Counted from the first letter of the stretch, positions 22,574 through 34,864 are shown. The stretch is DNA of 64,000 nt from Azorinus chamasolen (GCA_963576725.1 OY755251.1:38634048-38698047), one strand, 5' to 3'. Notes: generated by a model from the letters alone, not told the origin. Numbers and translations: made by a program.

Positions 22574-22764
22574 AGAGCTCCAGATAAGATGCGTAAATGT
22601 AAACATTTTCAACAACAGCTTCTTTTTATCTGCACCAAACCCTATACTGTGACCACTCTTTAGAACCATCTCAAAGAGACGATTCAAAAGAGTGGTCACA
22701 GTCTAGGGTTTGGTGGAGAAATGACGATTTTAGAATTTGGGTACGCACCTTTATCTGTAGCCCT
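22574..22764. mobile_element. HP3 copy
   Basis: AGAGCTCCAGATAAGATGCG at the left and TACGCACCTTTATCTGTAGC at the right. The long arms pair with centre TCTCAAAGAGACG. 22400-22560 before it carries HP1 scraps. Confidence 0.85.
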
Positions 22765-23177
22765 GCTGCAGCATCTCGCAGGGAAATTTCTGAACAAAAA
22801 GTGCAAAAACTTCAGACGCAGATGAGATGTAGAGTTTCTAAGTATCTCATCAAGATCGAAACTGTTCGACATTCAGATATACGTAAGAAAGGTTTTTGCC
22901 GACAGCAGGGTTGTTTTGAATGATTGACATAAATTTGCTTTCTTATTTGATAAGAGATTTCGAATGTTGTGTAAACATTGAATGGGGCGGTCAGTGCCTC
23001 GTTTATGCTTAAGATTCTATTTCCTAGACAGCAAGTCCCAAATGGGGCACATTTTGGTATTGTGATTTGAAAACAAATCATTGTAATGTTCAATATCCCC
23101 ATTGCTTATTTATAACAGTGTAAAACAACTGAGAACCTGATGGACATATTTATTGATACATTGCCTGAACTGGTTCT
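22765..23177. other. Mostly unassigned, one HP4 hairpin
   Basis: 22815-22870 resembles HP4 (GCAGATGAGATGTAGAG, ATCTCATCAAGATCG). 22880-23177 has no recognisable feature; a 96-codon minus-strand frame (22812-23102) has no support. Confidence 0.4.
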
Positions 23178-23468
23178 TAACCCTTTCCTTCATATAAAAG
23201 CCTTTTCACGCCTTTGCAAACGGAGTAGACCTAGATCAGACAGCTCCTATTAGGGCTGTCTGATCAGGATCTGCTCTGTTTGATTCTAGAATTATAATAG
23301 ATCTGACTCTACGATTTCTACCAATACCAGCATATCCTCAGTACATCATGCCATAGATATCCTCAGTACATCATGCCATAGATATCCTCAGTACATTATG
23401 CCATAGATATCCTCAGTACATTATGCCATAGTAAAAATTATGATGATGATTATTCATGATGTCATTAT
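23178..23468 (+). mobile_element. HP1 copy with an internal tandem array, cut by a pearl-type element
   Basis: TTAACCCTTTCCTTCA at 23178, hairpin at 23216-23281, then GATTTCTACCAATACC and the 25-bp array at 23332-23430. The HP1 3' part (ATTCATGATGTCATTATT) is interrupted at 23469. Confidence 0.75.
23332..23430. repeat. 25-bp tandem repeat, 4 units
   Basis: Units of ATATCCTCAGTACATCATGC plus CATAG. The last two have ATT for ATC. Grown within the HP1 interior. Confidence 0.95.
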
Positions 23469-24395
23469 TAGTCCCCCACCGGTTACCGGTTGGGGGACTA
23501 TAGGTTTTCTCGATTCCGTCCGTCAGTCCGTCTGTCTGTCCGTCCGTCTGTCATGCTTCTTGTCCGGGCCAAATCTCCTACAAAGTTATGCCAAATTCAT
23601 TATAACTTCACACATTGAAGAAGCATGATGAGGGCTAGTGTCATGCACAAGGGCCATAACTCTAGCATCAATATTTTTGGAGTTATCCCCCTTTTACATA
23701 TTTTTTTGTCCGGACAATAACTCTTTATCTACTTGTTCAATTGATTTGAAACTTCACATATGGAACAATCATGATGAGGGGTAGTGTCATGCACAAGGGC
23801 CATAACTCTAGCATCAATATTTTTGGAGTTATTCCCCTTTTTCATATCGAGGGTTTGGTGCAAAACTATTCTAACTCCTTCACAAAGTGAAGGAGTTAGA
23901 ATAGTTTTGCACCAAGCCCACGATATTTTCTTGTCAGTCCGTCTGTCACGCTTCGTGTCCGGACCATATCTCCTACAAAGTTAGGCCAAATACATTATAA
24001 CTTCACACATTGAAGAATCATGATGAGGAGTAGTGTCATGCACAAGGGCCATAACTCTAACATCAATACTTTTGAGTTATTCCCCTTTTTCATATTTTTT
24101 GTCCGGACAATAACTCTTTTATCTACTGGTTCAATTGATTTGAAACTTCACATGCACAAGGGCCATAATTCTAGCATCTATATTTTTGGAGTAATTCCCC
24201 TTTTCATATTTTCTTGTCCAGTTAATAACTCTTTATGTACTGGTTCAATTGATTTGAAACTTCTCATATGGAACAAGCATGATGAGGTGTAGTGTCATGC
24301 ACAAGGGCAATAACTCTAGCATTAATATTTTTGGAGTTACTCCCCTTTTTCATATTTTCTTGTCGGGACAATAACTTTTTATTTACTGATTCAAT
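23469..24395 (+). mobile_element. Pearl/Helentron-type element with 75-bp palindrome insertion
   Basis: Hairpin TAGTCCCCCACCGG...CCGGTTGGGGGACTA, GTCCGTCTG tract, then about five cores marked by AGGGCCATAACTCTAGCATC, some with deletions. No 3' terminus is seen before 24400. Confidence 0.75.
23848..23922. mobile_element. 75-bp palindromic micro-MITE, copy 1, with 4-bp target duplication
   Basis: Arms of 36 nt around a 3-nt AAA loop, starting CGAGGGTTTGGTGC and ending GCACCAAGCCCACG. ATAT is duplicated on both sides (23844-23847, 23923-23926). The uninterrupted core units nearby have CATATTTT, so the empty site is known and confirms the exact boundaries. Confidence 0.95.
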
Positions 24396-25526
24396 GTATG
24401 AAAGTAGGTACTAATACCATTCAGGTGGTTATGTATATACCATGGTCAATCACACCATAACTAATTTCTCCATGAATATTCAATAGGTATGAAAATTTGA
24501 AATAAACATAGAACAGGGAAAGGGTTAAATGATCTCTGAGTATCAATCTGCTGTAACTGGTGACACAAAAACTGGGTGAAACTCTTAAAACATGTTGAAG
24601 CCATGGCATTAGTTTAAACCCATGGAATGATGATACATCAATTGTTTTTCTCTCAACAACCTTATGAAGACAAAATTAATATGGTCTATTTTAGGCATCA
24701 AACCTAGAGATGTTGAGTGTGTATCACTGATCAACTCTTATGAATAGTGGTCCTCTTTCAATATGTCCCTCTGCATAACACCTTTTTATGCCCCCCCCCC
24801 CCCCCCCCCCCCCCAATAGAGCAAAATTCTATGAAACTCTATTTATCACAGTGATTTCAAAAAGCACAAGATAAGGATCATTACTTATGTGTCATTACAT
24901 TTTGAGTTATTCCCCTTTTCTAACATTTTCCCTAGCAGGTGACGTGTTCCTTCGTACTCTCTGACTATTATCACAAATTCCACAATCTAATTAAAGAATG
25001 GTAATAACTGTTTTACAGTCTTATGTCTCGTGAAATCTTAGATTTTCACATACACTAATTACTGTAAGCATTCAGATAGATAAACTTGGGCAAACTGTGC
25101 AAACCCAGATCAAACTGTGCTTGAAGTAACAGTTTGATCAGGGTCAACACTATTTACTACTTAGTCAATCTATTTTAAGTAATTAAAATGGTTCCAGATT
25201 AGCTTATTCAGCTTACAAACAGGAAGAGAGAGAGACTAGATTGGGTGTCCAAATTCTTGGGGTAAACAAAATAGGTTACCATAATTCCGGAATATTACAC
25301 AGCACATAGTATAGACTGGAAAAGATTGCATGTCCTTTCGCTTGAAGTTATTCCTGTAGTTGATCATCTTTAGTTCTGGCTTTCTGCAGAGAGCAATAAT
25401 ACAAATTTATAGCTGAGGCTTAATGCAGGCATCCTCAAGTGCCGAATCTCAAAATATAAAGGGCATGCTCTTATTCCCTCAACTTTCAGAACTCAACTGG
25501 CGATTTGTGTTAACCGCTGCAAAAAG
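24396..25526. other. HP1 tail, poly-C, HP7 copy and unassigned sequence
   Basis: 24465-24528 is the HP1 3' end (to GGAAAGGGTTAA). 24790-24814 is a C run. 24935-24965 has a scrap of the GGTGACGTGTTCCTTCG end seen at 49330. 25070-25270 is HP7 (GCAAACCCAGATCAAACTGT...GTTTGATCAGGGTCAAC). The rest is unassigned. Confidence 0.5.
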
Positions 25527-25915
25527 GTTAGATCCAGATGAGACACTGAGTAAATATGTGTCTCATCAGGATCTAAACTGTTTGACACTGACACTGAGTA
25601 AATATGTGTCTCATCAGGATCTAAACTGTTTGACACTGAGTAAATATGTGTCTCATCAGGATCTAAACTATTTGACACTCTGACACTGAACAGTAAGTCT
25701 CATAAGGATTTAAACTGTTTGACACTCTGACACTGAACAGTAAGTCTCATCAGGATTTAAACTGTTTGACACTCTGACACTGAACAGTAAGTCTCATCAG
25801 GATTTAAACTGTTTGACACTCTGACACTGAACAGTAAGTCTCATCAGGATCTAAACTGTTTGACACTCTGACACTGAACAGTAAGTCTCATCAGGATTTA
25901 AACACTCTGACACTG
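25527..25915. repeat. Tandem array derived from HP4, two unit types (~42 and 47 bp)
   Basis: The first part has three units with GAGTAAATATGTGTCTCATC. The second has about five 47-bp units with GACACTGAACAGTAAGTCTC, each followed by AGGATTTAAACTGTTTGACA. Both are the closing HP4 arm repeated head to tail. It begins at an intact HP4 opening arm (AGATCCAGATGAGACAC) near 25529. Confidence 0.93.
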
Positions 25916-25999
25916 CTTTTTTTTTTTATAAGAAATGGAAGAATAATGAACTTTCTGAATTTATGCAAATGGCATAACAGGTCATAATATAGAATGTTA

Positions 26000-26349
26000 A
26001 TCTTTTATCTCATAGATACACTTTTTAATGGCTTTGCAAATAGAGTAGACCCAGAACAGACAGCTCCTATTAGAACTGTCTGATGAGGGTCTGCTCTGTT
26101 TGCTTATGAAATTTGATATATCTTGCTCTACAGTTTCTACCAATACCCAAAACTCCTTTATTTTATGACAAACAGTACAGACCCTGATCAGACAGTACAG
26201 ACCCTGATCAGACAGTACAGACCCTGATCAGAGGGCTCTCACGCTGTTTACAGAGGTCTTGTACTTTGTTCCACACTTTAAGGCTTAACTCTTTGCACAC
26301 TAACACCTGGGAGCTTTGAATTAACCCAGTACAGATAAAAGTGCTTACT
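26000..26349. mobile_element. HP1 copy followed by a 20-bp, 3-unit array
   Basis: HP1 start and hairpin at about 26034-26103. 26169-26230 repeats GACAGTACAGACCCTGATCA three times. The 3' side is degraded. Confidence 0.7.
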
Positions 26350-26600
26350 CAAAATACTAAAGTCAGCATTTCTCCACCAAACCCTATATTCGTGACCACT
26401 CTTTAGAATCGTCTCTTTGAGACGATTCGAAAAAGTGGTCACAATATAGGGTTTGGTGGAGAAATAAAGAAGTTATTCTTGAAAATGTTTTAGTTTATGC
26501 ATCTTATTTGGAGCTCTGTAACCTATACAAACAGTTTGGATCCAGATTAGACACAAAGTGAATCTGTCTCATCAGGGTCTATACTGTTTGATGCTCAGGA
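26350..26600. mobile_element. HP3 copy followed by an HP4 hairpin
   Basis: HP3 arms at 26369-26465 (CCAAACCCTATATTCGTGACC and its mirror) and terminal AGCTCTG at 26511. HP4 at 26530-26595 (GGATCCAGATTAGACAC...TCTCATCAGGGTC). Confidence 0.8.
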
Positions 26601-27403
26601 TTCGTTTGCAGAGAACAATTGCTTAGTGTGCAAAAAACAAATTACCATCATACCGGTTTAGATGTCACTTTTAATGAGTTCATGTGTTTTTTTATTGGTA
26701 TTTTATTTCATTTTCTCATGCAGAGAATTTCTTTAAAATAAAAAGCTAATTTGTGTTTATTCTTCTGATCAAAACAACAGTGGTATTGGCTTACAGCTTT
26801 GATCAAGGTCAGTGCCAGGTCAGTGTTTAGCCCTTTCCTCCATGAATATGCATGTAAGAAATAATGACATCATGAATATTAATTAGATTAGTTTGTTATA
26901 ATATTAGTTGGACACAGGAAATTTTGACAGTGGCAGAAACTTTAGAATCATATCTATATTATATCATAAGCAAACAGAGCAGACCCTGATCAGGTGGTCT
27001 TTCCACAATGTACAAATAAGGAACCTGGGTGGATGGGTGTGTTTCGGGGGTGGGGGATTTCTTTAGCCTTTGGCTTACAGTAATTGTTGTTATGTTTGAA
27101 TATTCAGTATTCAAAAAGATGAAAGATATAAAATAGTCTCTACTTGCAACAGGTTTTAAAAATGCCAAAAAATTACATAAATCTTTTGTTTATATGCTGA
27201 AAAAAGGTATATCACAAGAAAACCAATGGAATAAATGCTTAAGAAGATAAAATTATCATGTGTTTGATATTGAAGACCCAATGTTATTGGCCAATGTTGA
27301 CTAATAATATTTTGTTGTATAACAAAAGCTTATAATTATGTATCGATGAAAACGGTTTATTTTTTTATCTCAGGGGCATTTTTCGATATAAGTTTATGTT
27401 TAT
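26601..27403. other. HP1 half copy and unassigned sequence
   Basis: 26830-26995 is the long-form HP1 left half, ending within the hairpin (GCAGACCCTGATCAGGTGG). 27000-27400 and 26610-26825 show no repeat, motif or credible frame. Confidence 0.45.
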
Positions 27404-27638
27404 TTAACCCTTTCCTCCATAAATACGCCTTTCTACGCCTCTGTAATAACCACTTCTTGAAACCATTGTGATAAATAGAGCATTTACTCCTATAAGAACA
27501 AAATTTTATGCTCTATTTATCACAATGGTTTCAAACTACAGAATTCTAAAATTTTACTTTTCTCTAGTAAATGCTCCTTTTGGGTATATTCATTCCAAGT
27601 GGATGGATCTAAAAATAGCCTATGGAGGAATGGGTTAA
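27404..27638. mobile_element. HP2 copy, 235 bp with TTAA at both ends
   Basis: TTAACCCTTTCCTCC at 27404, GGAATGGGTTAA to 27638. Centre ACTCCTATAAGAACAAAATT is asymmetric. Confidence 0.88.
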
Positions 27639-28164
27639 GGCTGAATTTTCAAAATGGAATGGTCGATCATTATTAACTCATGTGAATTTTGTCCATGTTT
27701 AGTATATCTTCAGAGATCATGTTACTAATGTGACATGAGTTTTACCTAGTAGTCCAGAGATCTTGACAGTCGTACATGACAACTATTAGTCTTTACGATT
27801 GGCTTTCATAATGGTCTCTTGTTGTAGATGTTAGCCACAAATAGACATTTACCTGTTCTATGCTAGGAGCAAATTAGTGGTGCTTCTGAAAGCAGTTAGG
27901 ATCCAAATTCAATTGCCCAGTAAGTGCGCATCTCAATAGGATCCAGACTGTTTGCATTCGGATTCTATATTTTTTCAAATGGAAGAGAGTTGATTCGTGC
28001 AGTTATAATAATAAAGAAGTTGGAGACAAAGACTCATTGTTTGTTCTGCATGCTAAAGGTTGTTTGTAATACAACTAATAATGCACACTTTTCTGTACCA
28101 GTCGTTATTAAACGTGGACAGTAGTATCATGTTTCTTCCTCATCTATAATGTCTCCAACCCATT
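27639..28164. other. Unassigned with an HP4 fragment
   Basis: 27890-27955 resembles HP4 (AGGATCCAAATTCAATTG, ATCTCAATAGGATCC). Otherwise featureless. Confidence 0.4.
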
Positions 28165-28420
28165 AGCCGTTTAATCCATGGATACACCTTATAATGCTTC
28201 TACAAACAGAGTAGACACAGATCAGATGGCTCCTGTAGACACAGATCAGATGGCTCCTGTAGACACAGATCAGATGGTTCCTGTAGAAGCTGTCTGGTCA
28301 ATGTCTGCTCTGTTTGCTGATAAAGTAGTTGAGTGATTCTAAAGTTTCTGTGTTGATATGTCATTGTAAAAGTTCATGCAACTAATATTTATTGTGTCTT
28401 ACATAGAGTAAAAGGATTAA
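28165..28420. mobile_element. HP1 copy with 23-bp triplication in one arm
   Basis: GTAGACACAGATCAGATGGC plus TCCT occurs three times (28210-28281), then the closing arm GTCTGGTCAATGTCTGCTCTG. Confidence 0.8.
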
Positions 28421-28455
28421 TGTGGAATGTTAAAAGTGGAATAGTCTGTCAGTGA

Positions 28456-28685
28456 TTAACCCATTACCTTATAGGCTATTTTTAGATACAACCTCTTTGA
28501 ACAAATCTACCGAAAAGGAGCATTAACTAGAGAAAAGGAAATTTTTTAGAATTTTGTAGTTTGAGACCATTGTGGTAAATAAAGCATTTGTTCCTATAGG
28601 ATCAAATGCTCTAATTATCACAATGGTTTCACAAAGTGAGTTTTACAGAGTCATCAAAAGTCGTCAATATGAGGGAATGGGTTAA
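28456..28685. mobile_element. HP2 copy, 230 bp with TTAA at both ends
   Basis: TTAACCCATTACC at 28456, GGAATGGGTTAA to 28685. Centre GTTCCTATAGGATC. Confidence 0.88.
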
Positions 28686-29526
28686 ATGGTAGAGTCAGTC
28701 CAGTTAGAGATCAGTGAGGAAATTACTAGTAGGATTTTAACTGACAAACAGAGCAGACTCTGATACGATGGATCCTTCAGGAGCCCTTTGATCTGGATTT
28801 ACATTGTCTGAAACTGTCATTAAACTTGTTTCCCACGAGGGAAAATGTGGTGACTGACCTGAGATCAAACCTGTTTGTCACACAGGCTCAACTTCTGCAA
28901 AAAAAATTGGAGAGAAAATTAATTGTTCTGATAATGTTGCAGATAACAATTGAGCAACAACAATTGAGCTGACAACAAAATTAATTAGCATGGGTATTTC
29001 CTTGAAAACCCATTGAAGAAATAAGGTCTAGTTGGTATCTAGAGTAACTTGGCATCCAATCAGAGTAACTTGGCATCCAATTAGGAGTATATTGGCCTCC
29101 AATCAGAGTAACTTGGCATCCAATCAGTCATAACTTTTGACACTTTTTGTGTTTGTTTTTTTAATGAAACAAGAGAAAAGATTGAAGCAGAGGACCTAAC
29201 TTCAGGTTTTATCTTTAATCGAAGTATTTATTTTCTATAAGATGACTACTTTGTTTGTAGAAGACAAGTATCTTTGTTTGCTACTGGGACCAATGATAAA
29301 GCTGACTTTCCAAGGTCTGGATTTTTGACAATTGTGAATAATGTTGGATTGTAAATCTTTTTGGAAATGTATATGGAAACCGTAGCTGACATGTTTGTAA
29401 GTAATGTTGCACTCTCTTACTTTGTTCTGTTCTTTTTCACCATGACAGTGGTTTGAATTCACCAAACAGCAAATGACTTTAGTTGCAATTAAATTCAGTC
29501 AGCAAGACGTCTGCTGTACTAACAGT
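28686..29526. other. Degraded HP5, a 4-unit ~21-28 bp array, and unassigned sequence
   Basis: 28740-28815 is an HP5-like hairpin. 29041-29128 repeats AGAGTAACTTGGCATCCAAT about four times with one altered unit. 29130-29525 has a 76-codon minus-strand frame and an AG...GTAAGT pair (29260, 29396), but no frame is open between them. Confidence 0.5.
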
Positions 29527-29730
29527 TTAACCCATTCCTCCATAGGCTATTTTTAGACCCAACCTCTTTGAATGAATCTACCCAAAAGGAGCATTTACTA
29601 GAGAAAACGAAACTTTTAGGATTTTGTAATTTGAAACCATTGTGATAAATAGAGCATTTGCTCCACAATGGTTTCAAGAAGTGGTTATTAAAGAGGCGTA
29701 GAAAGGCGTATTTAAGGAGGAAAGGGTTAA
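29527..29730. mobile_element. HP2 copy, 204 bp, centre deleted
   Basis: TTAACCCATTCCTCC at 29527 to GGAAAGGGTTAA at 29730. The first arm reaches GCATTTGCTCCACAATGG, so the second inner arm is missing. Confidence 0.87.
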
Positions 29731-29739
29731 TTCAGTCAG

Positions 29740-30016
29740 TAAAATCAAGCAGTTTGATCAGGGTCTACACTATTTGCTACTATGTCAGCCTATTTTAAGT
29801 GATCAATCTGGTGCCAGCTTGATCTGTTAAACTTTACAAACCAGTGGAATGGAGAAATTGGTTGTCAGAATATTTAGGGTAAATTTATTAATTTTTTAAG
29901 AAGAATGTAACAAGAATTTGTAGTCATTGTTTTATTTGATTGTTAGATATGTCTTTAAGAATAATAAAAGACTTGCAAAGTTGCACTAAAGTCAAATATT
30001 AACCTAACTGACTTAC
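29740..30016. mobile_element. HP7 remnants flanking the satellite
   Basis: 29745-29885 carries AGTTTGATCAGGGTCTACAC through to an ATTTAGGGTA end. Another HP7-type end, TTACCCTAAATAT, occurs at 30013 exactly where the 25-bp satellite begins. Confidence 0.65.
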
Positions 30017-32040
30017 CCTAAATATACAAGAGTACAGAGAGTACAGAATACAATAATATACTAGAGTACAGAATACAATGATATACAAGAGTACGGAATA
30101 CAGAAATATACAAGAGTACAGAATACAATGATATACAAGAGTAGAGAATACAGTTATATACAAGAGCACAGAATACAGTAATATACAAGAGTACAGAATA
30201 CAGTAATATACAAGAGTACAGAATACAGTAATATACAAGAGTACGGAATACAGTAATATACAAGAGCACAGAATACAATAATATACAAGAGTACAGAATA
30301 CAATAATATACAAGAGTACTGAATACAGTTATATACAAGAGCACAGAATACAGTAATATACAAGAGTAGAGAATACAGTTATATACAAGAGCACAGAATA
30401 CAGTAATATACAAGAGTACAGAATACAGTTATATATACTAGAGTACAGAATACAATAATATACAAGAGTACAGAATACAGTAATATACAAGAGTACAGAA
30501 TACAGTTATATATACTAGAGTACAGAATACAATAATATACAAGAGTACGGAATACAGTAATATACAAGAGTACAGTAATTTGCGAGAGTACAGAATACAG
30601 TAATATACAAGAGCACAGACTACAATAATATACAAGAGTACAGAATACAATAATATACAAGAGTACAGAATACAGTAATATACAAGAGTACAGAATACAG
30701 TTATATATACTAGAGTACAGAATACAATAATATACAAGAGTACGGAATACAGTAATATACAAGAGTACAGTAATTTGCGAGAGTACAGAATACAGTAATA
30801 TACAAGAGCACAGAATACAATAATATACAAGAGTACAGAATACAATAATATACAAGAGTACTGGATACAGTTATATACAAGAGCACAGAATACAGTAATA
30901 TACAAGAGTAGAGAATACAGTTATATACAAGAGCACAGAATACAGTAATATACTAGAGTACAGAATACAATAATAAGAGTACAGAATACAATAATTAGCA
31001 AGATTACAGAAGTTATATACAGGAGTACAGAATGCAATAATATACAAGAGTACAGAATGCAATAATGTACAAGAGTACAGAATACAGTAATTTACAAGAG
31101 TACAGAATACAGTAATAAACAAGAGTACAGAATACAGTAATGTACAAGAGTACAGAATACAGTTATATAAATAATACAAGAGTACAGAATACAGTAATAT
31201 ACAAGGGCACAGAATACAGTAATATACAAGAGTACAGAATAAAATAATATACAAGAGTATGGAATACAGTAATAAACAAGAGTACAGCATACAGTGATAA
31301 ACGAGAGTACAGCATACAATAATATACAAGAGTACATAATACAATAATATACAAGAGTACGGAATACAGTAATAAACAAGAGTACAGTAATTTACGAGAG
31401 TACACGGTAATATACAAGAGCACAGAATACAATAATATACAAGAGTACAGAATACAGTAATAAACAAGAGTACAGCATACAGCAATATACAAGAGTAGAG
31501 AATACAGTTATATACAAGAGTACAGTAATATACAAGAGTAAGGAATACAGTAATATACAAGAGCACAGAATACAGTAATATACAAGAGCACAGAATACAG
31601 TAATATACAAGAGTAGAGAATACAGTAATATACAAGAGTAGAGAATACAGTTATATACAAGAGTACAGAATACAGTAATATACAAGAGTAGAGAATACAG
31701 TTATATACAAGAGTACAGTAATATACAAGAGTAAGGAATACAGTAATATACAAGAGCACAGAATACAGTAATATACAAGAGCACAGAATACAGTAATATA
31801 CAAGAGTAGAGAATACAGTAATATACAAGAGTAGAGAATACAGTTATATATACAAGAGCACAGAATACAGTAATATACAAGAGTACGGAATGCAGTAATA
31901 TACAAGAGGACAGAATACAATAATAAACAAAGAGTACAGAATACAATAATTAACAAGAGTACAGAAGTTATATACAGGAGTACAGAATGCAATAATATGC
32001 AAGAGTACAGAATACAGTAATATACAAGAGTACAGAATAC
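30017..32040. repeat. 25-bp satellite, about 80 units, first block
   Basis: Consensus unit ATATACAAGAGTACAGAATACAG plus TA/TT variants. Substitutions (CAGAGCAC, CGGAATAC, TAGAGAAT) recur in ordered combinations. A ~195-bp higher-order repeat, marked by TATACTAGAGTACAG at 30511 and 30706, is visible. The minus-strand unit contains no stop triplet, so all three minus frames stay open for hundreds of codons. The resulting LVYYCILYSC-type peptides are artefacts. Confidence 0.97.
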
Positions 32041-32653
32041 TATTAGTTACATGGTTATTTGGCAGGGTGTACGGGCTAGTATGACCGGGTTAGATCCCGT
32101 ATTTCCTGAGGCGTTAGCCGAAGGAAATACGTGGTCTAACCCGGTCATACCGGCCCGTACACCCTGCCAAATTACCATGTAACGAATTTATTACCAGTCA
32201 GAGATCCGATTTACCTAATTAAGAAACCAACAACTGTTTATTTGCTGACATTAGATCTCTAATTATATTACGACATGACAAGGAAAACATGATGTCATCA
32301 CAGAGCAAATATGACATCGTCTCAGAGCAATTTCGAAAGAGGAATTCAAACTTCACTTGTAAACATTTGAGTTTAACTGAGAAGTTGATAGTGTCAAATT
32401 GAGGAACATACGAGGAACAGATTTTTACCTTTGTTATCAATTAATTGGTCATAATCCGTCCAGAATTAATGGAGTAAGGACGGTATGAAATTTCGAATCT
32501 ACGCTAAAAACAAAAACAAAACTAATGACGTCACGCGTCAAATTTGAATTCTGTATTCTCCGTGGAAGACGCCTAATACGATTCTGTACACCCCGGCAAT
32601 CTTTGGCAAACTGACCAATCAAATTCAAAGGATTTACACTGACTGGTAATAAA
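32041..32653. mobile_element. Insertion splitting the satellite: long hairpin plus element with 15-bp inverted ends
   Basis: 32046-32183 is an imperfect hairpin whose ~62-nt arms start GTTACATGG and end CCATGTAAC, with apex GAGGCGTTAGCCGA. 32187-32653 is bounded by TTTATTACCAGTCAG and its exact reverse CTGACTGGTAATAAA. The interior has a TGACGTCA site (about 32526) and an ACCAATCAAATTC box. No transposase frame. The class is unknown to me. Confidence 0.8.
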
Positions 32654-33556
32654 GTTATATACAAGAGTACAGAATACAGTAATATACAAGAGTACAGCAT
32701 ACAGTAATATACAAGAGCACAGAATACAATAATATACAAGAGTACGGAATACAGTAATATACAAGAGTACAGAATACAGTAATATACAAGATTATGGAAT
32801 ACAGTAATATACAAGAGTACAGAATACAGTAATATACAAGAGCACAGAATGCAGTTATATACAAGAGTAGAGAATACAGTTATATACAAGAGTACAGAAT
32901 ACAATAATATACAAGAGCACAGAATGCAGTTATATACAAGAGTACGGAATACAGTAATATACAAGAGCACAGAATACAATAATATACAAGAGTACGGAAT
33001 ACAGTAATATACAAGAGTACAGAATACAGTAATATACAAGATTATGGAATACAGTAATATACAAGAGTACAGAATACAGTAATATACAAGAGCACAGAAT
33101 GCAGTTATATACAAGAGTACGGAATACAGTAATATACAAGAGCACAGAATACAATAATATACAAGAGTACGGAATACAGTAATATACAAGAGCACAGAAT
33201 ACAATAATATACAAGAGTACAGAATACAATAATATACAAGAGTACGGAATACAGTAATATACAAGATTATGTAATACAGTAATATACAAGAGTACAGAAT
33301 ACAGTAATATACAAGAGTACAGAATACAATAATATACAAGAGTACGGAATACAGTAATAAACAAGAGTACAGCATACAATAATTTACGAGAGTACAGAAT
33401 ACAGTAATAAACAAGAGTACAGAAGTTATAGACAGGAGTACAGAATACAGTAATAAACAAGCTTACAGAGTACAGAATAAATACACAAGAATACAGAATA
33501 CAGTAATAAACAAGAGTACAGAACACAGTTATATATTGGAGCACAGAGTACAGTAA
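32654..33556. repeat. 25-bp satellite, about 36 units, second block
   Basis: Same unit as 30017-32040, with a repeated variant AAGATTATGGAATACAG (32789, 33037, and 33265 as TTATGTAATAC), which suggests block duplication of about 250 bp. It decays toward 33556. Confidence 0.96.
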
Positions 33557-33959
33557 TAAATCACAAAAAAAGTTCAATTTGTTTCTGGCATTTTCTTTGT
33601 TGCATGTTCATTATTTCCTGTGCTGCACAATTTAGCAGGTAAGAATATCTCAGTCTCTGGGTTCACGATGAATTTTATATGATTATTCCTCTCCTAGGTG
33701 GTATGGGCTTGTTTTAATAAGCAACCCAGTGTAGTTTGTTGCAACAAAATGGCAATGAATAGTAGTTTTATGGATTTATTGAGCTTAATTTCCCCCTCAG
33801 GATTATAAATTGAAACAGAAATGTTTGCTCAGCACAATGTTGCAGTTTTAACGCTGAAATGTTAATAAGTGCTGCCTATGAATGAATTAATTGATTCAAA
33901 TCATATAATGGAGGCAATGAAATATGAATTATTATGCTTCAGAGCTATAAATAAAGGTG
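33557..33959. other. Unassigned sequence with a weak exon-like site
   Basis: A good acceptor-like TTCCTCTCCTAG (AG 33696-33697) is followed by 37 open codons (from VVWACFNKQP) to a TAA, without a good donor. No repeats are visible here. Confidence 0.3.
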
Positions 33960-34864
33960 CGTGTTCAAATACTAATATCGTCATTTCTCCACCAAACCCT
34001 ATGTTGTGACCACTCTTTAGAATCATTCTTTGAAGGCTTTTATGGAGCAATAAAAATTGCTATTTTTAAAATCAATGCTGTATAATTATGTATATAAATA
34101 CATAAATATTTGAGATATGAATGAAAGTTGCATAGTCTTCGTTATGCCTAGTTTTTAGCCAGATTATGGCGTTGTAACCCTTTACATGATAAATACGCCA
34201 TTTATGACTTCAAACAGAGTAGACCCAGACCAGATGGCTCGTGTAGGTGCTGACTGATCAGGGTCTGCTCTGTTATATAGATAAGACTCCAGAGTTTCTG
34301 CCATGGCCAAACTTTCCTGTGTTCATTATAGAAATAATCTAGCGAATATTCATGATTATATATTTCTTATATGAATATTCATGGAGGAGAGGGTTAATGA
34401 AAGCCGCTTGCTGAGTAATCATTGGTGGATAAAAGCAGATGGTCGTATTATGCAAAACAAATCAAATGCATAACTTAACACTTTTATGATTTTTAGCCCT
34501 TTGAATGTGGAACATGAGTATACTGACATTATCAAGCAGTGTAGACCTAGCACAGAGCACTTAGAGGAGTCCTCTGATCAGGATCAGCATTGTTTGTTAT
34601 TCAAAATCCAGTTGTAAATAATACATTTTCATACTGAATGGACTCTATGGATAAATGATGATGGACCATTCCAATTGGAATATTCTGTATTTCACCGTTT
34701 ACGCCATGAATACACCTGTGCAAACAGAATAGACCCAGATCAGAAGGCTCCTGTTTGCTTATATGATAATATAGATAAAATTTTACAGTTTCTTTCATGG
34801 CCAACAATACCTGTCATTATTTCTTACATGATTATTCATGGAGTAAAGGGTTAAAGTGTTTTTT
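33960..34864. mobile_element. HP3 fragment, two HP1 copies and one HP5 copy
   Basis: 33985-34030 is one HP3 arm. 34174-34398 is HP1 (TAACCCTTTACATG to GAGAGGGTTAA) with a full hairpin. 34497-34690 is HP5. 34697-34854 is an HP1 copy lacking the hairpin's second arm, ending AAAGGGTTAA. Confidence 0.65.

Noticed and set aside
29261..29395. Exon between TTTGTAG and GTAAGT
   Set aside because: All frames closed over the full interval; only a 30-codon sub-frame is open, to a weak GTAAAT donor.
32449..33414. 321-codon minus-strand open frame over the satellite and insertion
   Set aside because: The 25-bp unit has no stop triplet on the minus strand; the other two frames are equally open.
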